This document shows, one piece after another, positions 1 through 5,209 of a DNA stretch of 5,209 nt. The position numbers and the translations under genes are program-made. Origin of the DNA: an uncultured Clostridia bacterium (lineage in GTDB: Bacteria > Bacillota > Clostridia > Oscillospirales > Acutalibacteraceae); contig CAMYWU010000118.1 in the NCBI GenBank assembly GCA_947302895.1, positions 1 through 5,209 of the forward strand, written 5' to 3'. Every line of letters starts with the position of its first letter. The first letter of the stretch is position 1. The notes under the pieces are model-generated. The model saw only the letters and a list, made by a program, of their open reading frames with translations, did not search any database and had not been told where the DNA came from.

Positions 1-116
1 TAATTCGGCTGATAATAGTTGCCCGAATTCTGAGTCGGCGGAACATAGAAGCTGCCGTTTTGATTGTTTTGATTGTTTTGTTCGGGTGTTTTCGAATTGT
101 TAAAAAAATCATCCAT
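1..116 (-). CDS. N-terminus of a protein running off the left edge, possibly an HtrA-like serine protease (partial)
   Basis: Only the first 38 codons are present. The ATG at 116-114 is supported by an AGGAG at 130-126, nine bases upstream. The visible peptide begins MDDFFNNSKTPEQNN and continues as a low-complexity stretch rich in Asn, Gln, Pro and Tyr, with no signal peptide or membrane segment yet. A 9-bp direct DNA repeat encodes the NNQNNQN part. The start lies 43 nt after the stop of the histidine kinase on the same strand, so the gene is probably the last visible member of the same operon. Known context: in Firmicutes, membrane-anchored trypsin-like (HtrA/DegP) proteases often have a disordered Asn/Gln/Pro-rich cytoplasmic leader before the transmembrane helix and often sit beside a sensor kinase. 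On that basis an HtrA-like product is a guess. No catalytic residue is in the window, and any protein with a disordered N-terminus would fit equally well. Confidence 0.6.
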   Translation of the reverse strand, partial: MDDFFNNSKTPEQNNQNNQNGSFYVPPTQNSGNYYQPN

Positions 117-134
117 AGTTTGTTACTCCTTTTT

Positions 135-157
135 GAGCGAATGGGTTTGCCTCGCTC
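135..157 (-). other. Stem-loop between the kinase gene and the next gene
   Basis: GAGCGA (135-140) and TCGCTC (152-157) form a 6-bp stem that encloses 11 bases, two of which can add a small inner GG/CC stem. It fills the 43-nt gap between the kinase stop (160) and the ribosome binding site of the next gene (130-126). On the transcribed minus strand it is followed by an A-run and AGGAG rather than a U-tract, so it is not a normal terminator. An RNA-processing or stability element, or chance, are the remaining options. Confidence 0.35.
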
Positions 158-159
158 TT

Positions 160-1662
160 TTATTTGGCTTTGGGAAGCGTGAATATGAATTCCGCTTCAT
201 TTGCACTTTCGGATTTTGCATAAATCCTGCCGCCGTGCATTTCAACCATCATTTTTACTATATAAAGTCCGAGTCCTGCGCCCTTGGCATCAAGGCTTCG
301 GGATTTATCAACCTTATAGAATCTTTCAAAAATTCTTGAAAGCTCGGCTTTATCAATTCCCTCTCCGCTGTTTTTAATTGAAACCTGAACAAAATCGCCG
401 ATTTCCTTCAGGGCGATTTCAATATACCCGTTTTCATTGGTAAACTTAACAGCGTTATCAAAGAGATTATAAATAACCTGATAAATCATATCCGTATCCG
501 CATTAACACGGTATGGTTTAACATCATCAAGCCCTCTGATTTCAATATTCTTCTTCTCGATTTTCTGCTCGAAGGTAAGAAGAATATGAATTATCTGGTC
601 GGTTATATTATAGTTTTTCGGCTTCATTTCAAAGTCGCCCGACTCCATTTTGCTCATATTAAGCATAGCAACAACAAGGCGTGAAAGTCGTCTTACTTCG
701 TCGCTTACTATTTTTAAATAGTATTCCTGCTTATCCTTTGGAATGGTTCCGTCGAGTATTCCGTCGATAAAGCCTGCAATCGAGGTCATCGGGGTTTTCA
801 GCTCATGGGAAACATTTGCAACGAAGGAGCGCCTTGAATTTTCAAGCTTATCAAGCGCGTCCGCCATTTCGTTGAAGGCATATCCCAGATCCGAAAGCTC
901 ATCGTTGCTGTCTATCTTAACCCTGTATGAGAAATCGCCGACAGCAAACCTCTTTGCCGCAGCGCTCATCTGCTGGAGGGGGGTTACCATTTTCTTGGTT
1001 AATACCCAAATCATAACAAATCCGACAAAAAGGCAAATAACCGCAACGCTTATAAATATTCTTAAAACCTCTGAAACAAGCTCGCTTGTTCCCGATTCAA
1101 CAACTGCAAAAACAGAACCGATAATATCGTTTGTGCCCTGATAATAGGTTGGCGCATAAATCGCTGTTCCCACAACATAGCATTCCTTTTCATCAACAAC
1201 AAGCCTTGCAACAGCGCTGCCGTCCTCATAAACACGCTGAATAAGATTGTCGTTCATCTGAAATGAGCTGTGCTCATCGCAAACCATTGAGGCGGAATAA
1301 TACGGCGATATGCCGACCTGCTCCTTACAGAGTATTATTTTACCCTCATTATCGCAAACGAAGACATCGGAATCAATGCAGTTTGAAACAACCAGAAGCG
1401 ATTCGCAGATAACCTCTTTTTCGTGGGAATAGCTTGCATTCATATTGTTAACAATCAGCGTTGAGGAAACGCTTTTAGCCATTGCTTCGGTGTTTTCCTT
1501 AAGAAGATTTGTTTTCTCTTCAATTGAATACTGGTTAACAAGAATAAGAAGCGAGCTGCCCAGAACCGCAAAGGTTATGAGGAAGATTGAAGCAAACATA
1601 ATAAAGTATCGCAAAAAGATATTGCTTCGCTTATGCTTGCCTTTAATATCTGATAAACTCAT
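160..1662 (-). CDS. Membrane sensor histidine kinase (HAMP-HisKA-HATPase_c)
   Basis: This complete 500-residue orthodox sensor kinase autophosphorylates on a histidine in response to an outside signal and passes the phosphate to its partner regulator, which is encoded just upstream. Order of parts: transmembrane helix about 17-42; extracellular sensor of about 155 residues (43-198) with a cache/PAS-like VFVCDNEGKIIL strand pair; second helix about 199-221; HAMP linker about 222-273; dimerisation domain with H-box VSHELKTP, phospho-acceptor His286 and the ExxT phosphatase motif E287-T290; ATPase domain with N-box YNLFDNAVKF (398-407), G1 NSGEGI (431-436), F-box IFERFYK (444-450) and G2 GAGLGL (461-466). 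All catalytic boxes are intact. The ATG at 1662 has AGGAAAG six bases upstream and starts 18 nt after the regulator stop, so the two genes are co-transcribed. The sensor domain has six cysteines (86, 95, 103, 112, 128, 161), which is unusual. The layout resembles PhoR/VicK/CssS-type kinases, but the signal cannot be told from the sequence. Confidence 0.95.
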   Translation of the reverse strand: MSLSDIKGKHKRSNIFLRYFIMFASIFLITFAVLGSSLLILVNQYSIEEKTNLLKENTEAMAKSVSSTLIVNNMNASYSHEKEVICESLLVVSNCIDSDVFVCDNEGKIILCKEQVGISPYYSASMVCDEHSSFQMNDNLIQRVYEDGSAVARLVVDEKECYVVGTAIYAPTYYQGTNDIIGSVFAVVESGTSELVSEVLRIFISVAVICLFVGFVMIWVLTKKMVTPLQQMSAAAKRFAVGDFSYRVKIDSNDELSDLGYAFNEMADALDKLENSRRSFVANVSHELKTPMTSIAGFIDGILDGTIPKDKQEYYLKIVSDEVRRLSRLVVAMLNMSKMESGDFEMKPKNYNITDQIIHILLTFEQKIEKKNIEIRGLDDVKPYRVNADTDMIYQVIYNLFDNAVKFTNENGYIEIALKEIGDFVQVSIKNSGEGIDKAELSRIFERFYKVDKSRSLDAKGAGLGLYIVKMMVEMHGGRIYAKSESANEAEFIFTLPKAK

Positions 1663-1680
1663 TTGCTTTCCTAAATCCTA

Positions 1681-2375
1681 TCAGTCTTTAGTTTCAAATT
1701 TATATCCAACGCCCCATACGGTTTTTAGGGTCCATTTATCGGAAACGCCCTCAAGCTTCTCACGAAGACGCTTAACATGAACGTCAACCGTTCTTGAATC
1801 GCCGTAGTAATCAAAGCCCCAACCTCGTCAAGAAGCTGGTCACGGGTATAAACCCTGTTAGGATTAGAAGCGAAATGATAGATGAGCTCAAGCTCTTTTG
1901 GCGGAGTATCAACAGCAACGCCCTTAACCTTCATTTCATAATTGGTTATATTGATTTCGAGGTTATCATAAATAACAACCTTCTTTTCATTTTCCTTGCT
2001 CTCGCTATCGCCCTTGGTTCTTCTCAGAACGGCTTTAACTCTTGCCATAACCTCTTTTGCATCAAAAGGTTTAACAACATAGTCATCCGCACCGAGCTCA
2101 AGACCGAGAACCTTATCAAAGGTTTCGCCCTTTGCCGTGAGCATAATAATCGGAGCGCTTGAGGTTTTTCTTATCTCTCTGCAAACCTGCCAGCCATCCA
2201 TTTTCGGGAGCATAATATCAAGCAAAACCAAATCGGGAGTTTTGTTATGAAAGGCATTTACTGCCTCCTGACCGTCGTTTGCAACAAAAACGGTATAACC
2301 GTCGTTTTCAAGATAGAGCTTTAAGAGCTCGCATATATTTAAATCATCATCTACAACAAGAATTTTATCAGCCAT
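1681..2375 (-). pseudogene. OmpR/PhoB-family response regulator, disrupted by a one-base frameshift
   Basis: This is the DNA-binding partner of the downstream kinase. The receiver domain (residues 1-118) is complete: acidic pocket D9-D10, phospho-acceptor Asp53 in LVLLDIMLPKMDG, Thr80 in IIMLTAKG and Lys102 in VVKPFD. A linker is followed by the winged-helix domain, starting at about residue 133. The frame reads correctly to DQLLDEV (residues 179-185) and then loses register at 1821-1823. As written, it continues as unrelated residues to a stop at 1727-1725, giving 216 aa. One extra base in the AA of CCCCAACC (1817-1824) would restore [19 protein letters not shown] and the family-typical ending [12 protein letters not shown]. 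That product would be 231 aa ending at the TGA at 1683-1681, a normal length. As written the recognition helix and wing are lost. There is no slippery heptamer, so programmed frameshifting is unlikely; a sequencing/assembly error or a recent mutation fits better. The start at 2375 is chosen for its AAGGAAAG and the canonical MADKILVVDDD opening. Confidence 0.9.
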
Positions 2376-2381
2376 ATTTAT

Positions 2382-2389
2382 CTTTCCTT
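2382..2389 (-). promoter_or_regulatory. Ribosome binding site that fixes the response-regulator start
   Basis: AAGGAAAG on the minus strand, with AGGA at 2388-2385, lies nine bases before the ATG at 2375. It supports this start over an in-frame upstream extension to 2438, whose 21 extra residues have no family counterpart and would read through a hairpin. Confidence 0.7.
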
Positions 2390-2401
2390 TCTTTGCATCG
2401 G

Positions 2402-2417
2402 GAGGGCTTGAGCCCTC
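2402..2417 (-). repeat. Perfect inverted repeat in the leader of the response-regulator gene
   Basis: GAGGGCT and AGCCCTC face each other with two bases between them, in the 92-nt gap between the ATPase stop (2468) and the regulator start (2375), 12 nt upstream of the AAGGAAAG site. On the minus strand no U-run follows, so it is a poor terminator for the ATPase gene. On the plus strand ATTTTC follows, but no plus-strand gene ends here. It could be an operator for the regulator's own gene or an RNA stem. I see no convincing promoter in this gap, so the regulator may be read from the ATPase promoter or from a weak one. Confidence 0.45.
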
Positions 2418-2467
2418 ATTTTCGTGTAATTCTAACACCCATTTTTGAACAGGTGGTTAAGAGAAAA

Positions 2468-3688
2468 TTATTTTTCTTTTACCATTTTTTTACTCGCCTG
2501 AACGTAGTCAATATACTGTTTTGCACACCTCGGAGAACGTCCTCCCCGCCGCCTTGCCCATTGCTCAGCGCCGTTTAAAAGCTCCGTTTCATCATAGTCA
2601 AATCCTCTGTCCTGAGCGATTTTCAAAACAATATCAAGATAATCCTTTTTATCAGGATTCATAAAGTTTATCGCAAGTCCGAAACGGTCTGAAAGCGAAA
2701 GCTCTTCCTGAATTGTGTCGCTCATATGAACATCGTTTTCCCTGTCTGTGAAATTTTCTTTAACAAGGTGGCGTCGGTTTGAGGTTGCATAAATAAGAGC
2801 GTTTTCCTCCCGCTTTGAAAGCGTTCCCTCAAGGGCTGCTTTCAGCTCTGAGAAGGAGTCCTCTTTTTTATCAAAGCTCAAATCATCTATAAATATTATG
2901 AATTTCATCGGGTTTTCAAACAGCTTATCACGAATAATCGTTAAATCGCTTATATCGCCCTTCGAAATTTCAACAATCCTCAGCCCTCTGTATTTATATT
3001 CATTCAGTATTGCGTGAACGGTTGAGCTTTTGCCCGTTCCCCTGTCGCCGTAAAGAAGAATATTATTTGCAGGAAAGCCATCGAGAAATGCAAGAGTGTT
3101 TTCAATAACCTGCTCCCTCTGGCGTTCATAGTTTTTCAAATCGGAAAGCCTTATTGAATCAACTGAGGTAATCGGAGCAAATTCGCCGTTTCGCCAGGCA
3201 AAAGCGCAGTATTTTGCATATATTCCATAGCCGTTTTGCTTATGAAATTCAACAAGCCTTTCAACGCTGTTTTGCCAGTTATATGACAGCAGCTCCTCGT
3301 TTTTCCCTGTTTCCCAGACAGGAAGGGTTTCAAGGATTTCTTTATTATCATCGCTGATAATATCGCCGATTTTTATTTCGGATATCCTTTCAAGCTTTTC
3401 AAGGTCGCTCCTGACAGCATTTATAAGGGCTTTATCAAGATTGTTTCCGCCCTTTGCCGCCGCCTTTGTGAAAGCATTTTCATCATATAAAATGAGGGAT
3501 GAAATATATCCTTTTAGGGTTTTTCCGCTGTTAATCAGCGCACTGAAAAACTCACTGTAGCATTTATAAACGCTTTCATTTTTGGCATTTTCAAGAAGCT
3601 TGCGAAGCTTTGAAATAACCTCATCCTCTTTAACATTATATACGCAAAGTGAATCGATATAAAATTTGAGCAAATCAATATTTTCCAT
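2468..3688 (-). CDS. DUF815-like AAA+ ATP-binding protein
   Basis: This complete 406-residue P-loop ATPase resembles the DUF815 family of predicted AAA+ proteins, whose cellular role is not established. The N-terminal part (1-about 195) is mostly helical, charged and not motif-bearing. The ATPase core has Walker A GDRGTGKSS (214-222, Lys220), Walker B FIIFIDDL (263-270, Asp268/Asp269), a sensor-1-like IYATSNRRHL (299-308, Asn304), a candidate arginine finger in LSDRFG (Arg335) and a C-terminal basic GGRSPRCAKQ (382-391) in the sensor-2 position. No signal peptide or membrane helix is seen, so it should be cytoplasmic. The ATG at 3688 has AGGGG seven bases upstream. It is first in the minus-strand gene row and faces ilvC across the intergenic region; the two-component genes follow 92 nt after its stop. 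A link to their stress-type signalling is only positional. Family assignment rests on the motif pattern and the characteristic GDRGTGKSS and ATSNRRHL segments. Confidence 0.85.
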   Translation of the reverse strand: MENIDLLKFYIDSLCVYNVKEDEVISKLRKLLENAKNESVYKCYSEFFSALINSGKTLKGYISSLILYDENAFTKAAAKGGNNLDKALINAVRSDLEKLERISEIKIGDIISDDNKEILETLPVWETGKNEELLSYNWQNSVERLVEFHKQNGYGIYAKYCAFAWRNGEFAPITSVDSIRLSDLKNYERQREQVIENTLAFLDGFPANNILLYGDRGTGKSSTVHAILNEYKYRGLRIVEISKGDISDLTIIRDKLFENPMKFIIFIDDLSFDKKEDSFSELKAALEGTLSKREENALIYATSNRRHLVKENFTDRENDVHMSDTIQEELSLSDRFGLAINFMNPDKKDYLDIVLKIAQDRGFDYDETELLNGAEQWARRRGGRSPRCAKQYIDYVQASKKMVKEK

Positions 3689-3703
3689 TGTTCAGCCCCT
3701 TTT

Positions 3704-3718
3704 TTGCATTAAATGCAA
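3704..3718. repeat. 15-bp inverted repeat in the ATPase gene leader
   Basis: TTGCATTAAATGCAA has perfect 7-bp arms around one central base. It sits 4 bp upstream of the AGGGG site of the ATPase gene and downstream of both -10-like hexamers, so it would be transcribed in the 5' leader. A repressor operator is the simplest reading; an RNA hairpin so close to the ribosome binding site could also affect translation. Confidence 0.45.
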
Positions 3719-3721
3719 GTT

Positions 3722-3742
3722 TATACATTTTGTTCACAATTT
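3722..3742 (-). repeat. Operator-like direct repeat, copy 1 (proximal to the ATPase gene)
   Basis: This 21-bp unit matches the unit at 3749-3769 at 19 of 21 positions (differences at unit positions 6 and 7), with starts 27 bp apart. On the minus strand it reads AAATTGTGAACAAAATGTAT plus A; its end supplies a -10-like TATAAA at 3725-3720. The core TTGTGAACAA is a near-palindrome, as expected of a regulator binding site. Confidence 0.55.
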
Positions 3743-3746
3743 CAAT

Positions 3747-3775
3747 TCTATACCATTTGTTCACAATTTACAATA
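3747..3775 (-). promoter_or_regulatory. Candidate promoter for the ATPase gene
   Basis: On the minus strand TATAGA (3752-3747) is preceded by TGG, making an extended -10, with a poor -35 TATTGT (3775-3770) at 17-bp spacing. A second possibility is TATAAA (3725-3720) with GAATTG (3748-3743), also at 17 bp. Both -10 elements lie in the 21-bp repeats, so binding at the repeats would directly affect initiation. Confidence 0.35.
3749..3769 (-). repeat. Operator-like direct repeat, copy 2 (distal to the ATPase gene)
   Basis: This is the second copy of the 21-bp unit. On the minus strand it ends in TGGTATAGA, an extended -10 motif. Both copies contain TTGTTCACA on the plus strand (3730-3738 and 3757-3765), one mismatch from the DnaA-box consensus TTATNCACA, so DnaA binding is an alternative to a dedicated repressor or activator. 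Confidence 0.55.
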
Positions 3776-3889
3776 CGAAAAATACATTTAATAGATTAAA
3801 TAAACATTAAACAGGGCAGATTTAACGAAATTTAGTTATAATTTATTAATTTCACTATCATTTTTTTCGCTTTTTGTTGCAAATAACAC

Positions 3890-5084
<1,195 letters not shown>

Positions 5085-5114
5085 TTCAAGCGGTAAAAAA
5101 GCGCAAAACACGCC

Positions 5115-5130
5115 AACTCACAACTCGATA
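5115..5130 (+). repeat. Degenerate copy of the ilvC-leader repeat downstream of ilvC
   Basis: AACTCACAACTCGATA matches AACTCGCAACTCGAAA at 4031-4046 in 14 of 16 positions. It begins 31 bp after the ilvC stop, so ilvC has members of one repeat family on both sides. Confidence 0.5.
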
Positions 5131-5148
5131 CAAAACAAACAAAAAACG

Positions 5149-5159
5149 GACCTTAGGTC
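5149..5159. repeat. Short palindrome before the right-edge inverted repeat
   Basis: GACCTTAGGTC has perfect 5-bp arms around one base. Read on the minus strand it is followed by CG and six T residues, so it could serve as a weak terminator for a gene entering from the right on the minus strand. It lies directly next to the larger palindrome. Confidence 0.4.
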
Positions 5160-5160
5160 A

Positions 5161-5181
5161 ATGTCATTAAGTTAATGACAT
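5161..5181. repeat. Perfect 21-bp palindrome after ilvC
   Basis: Arms ATGTCATTAA (5161-5170) and TTAATGACAT (5172-5181) are perfect reverse complements around G5171. On the plus strand AAAAATG follows rather than a U-run, so it is not a standard rho-independent terminator for ilvC, although it may fold in the transcript. No better ilvC terminator is visible between 5085 and 5209. A repeated intergenic element or the end of a mobile element beginning at the window edge are alternatives. Confidence 0.6.
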
Positions 5182-5209
5182 AAAAATGAAAAAACGACAC
5201 ACTTGCATA

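Noticed and set aside
743..1141. Long plus-strand open frame inside the kinase gene
   Set aside because: It is antisense to conserved kinase motifs, has no ribosome binding site and no recognisable domain. The same applies to the open frames opposite the regulator and the ATPase and to those overlapping ilvC.
1815..1830. Programmed -1 frameshift in the regulator gene
   Set aside because: The local minus-strand sequence GAGGTTGGGGC is not a slippery X-XXY-YYZ heptamer, no stimulating stem is evident, and this family is not known to use frameshifting.
2376..2438. In-frame extension of the response regulator by 21 residues
   Set aside because: Response regulators of this family begin right at the ADKILVVDDD strand, a good ribosome binding site precedes 2375, and the extension reads through an inverted repeat.
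3722..3769. Replication origin
   Set aside because: Two DnaA-like boxes with a mismatch each and no dnaA, dnaN or box cluster nearby are not enough to call an origin.

Overview
The window looks like a chromosomal segment of a low-to-moderate-GC, Gram-positive anaerobe of the class Clostridia, perhaps a gut Oscillospiraceae/Ruminococcus-type genome. The reasons are strong AGGAG-type ribosome binding sites, an AT-rich intergenic region with a consensus sigma-A promoter, a DUF815-type ATPase, a clostridial-looking two-component pair and a class I ketol-acid reductoisomerase. The taxonomic placement is inference; there is no marker RNA in the window.

Layout: positions 1-3688 carry four genes, all on the minus strand and so read from right to left. 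In transcription order they are a DUF815-like AAA+ ATPase (3688-2468), an OmpR/PhoB-type response regulator (2375-1681), a membrane sensor histidine kinase (1662-160), and the first 38 codons of a gene that runs off the left edge (116-1). That last gene has an Asn/Gln-rich cytoplasmic-looking N-terminus and may be an HtrA-like protease. Regulator and kinase are tightly coupled, with 18 nt between stop and start. The regulator frame is broken by what looks like a single missing base near 1821-1823. The conserved C-terminal half of its DNA-binding domain continues intact in the next frame down to 1681. This is either a very recent inactivation or a sequencing/assembly error.

Positions 3689-4067 form a 379-bp divergent, AT-rich intergenic region. 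On the ATPase side it has two 19/21-identical direct repeats, each overlapping a -10-like hexamer, and a 15-bp inverted repeat just before the ribosome binding site. On the other side it has a clear TTGCAA-N17-TATAAT promoter pointing right. This is followed by a leader made largely of short tandem repeats: four copies of TTACGAA, then two copies of a 14-mer.

Positions 4068-5084 on the plus strand encode a complete ketol-acid reductoisomerase (ilvC), the second step of valine/isoleucine/leucine synthesis. It is preceded by its own promoter, and no other branched-chain gene is visible in the window. The remaining 125 bp contain a degraded copy of the same 14-mer family and two adjacent palindromes, one with 10-bp arms, which may mark a repeated or mobile element at the right edge.

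I see no convincing new multi-gene system. The points most worth a second look are the frameshifted regulator beside an intact kinase, the paired operator-like boxes, and the repeat units on both sides of ilvC.
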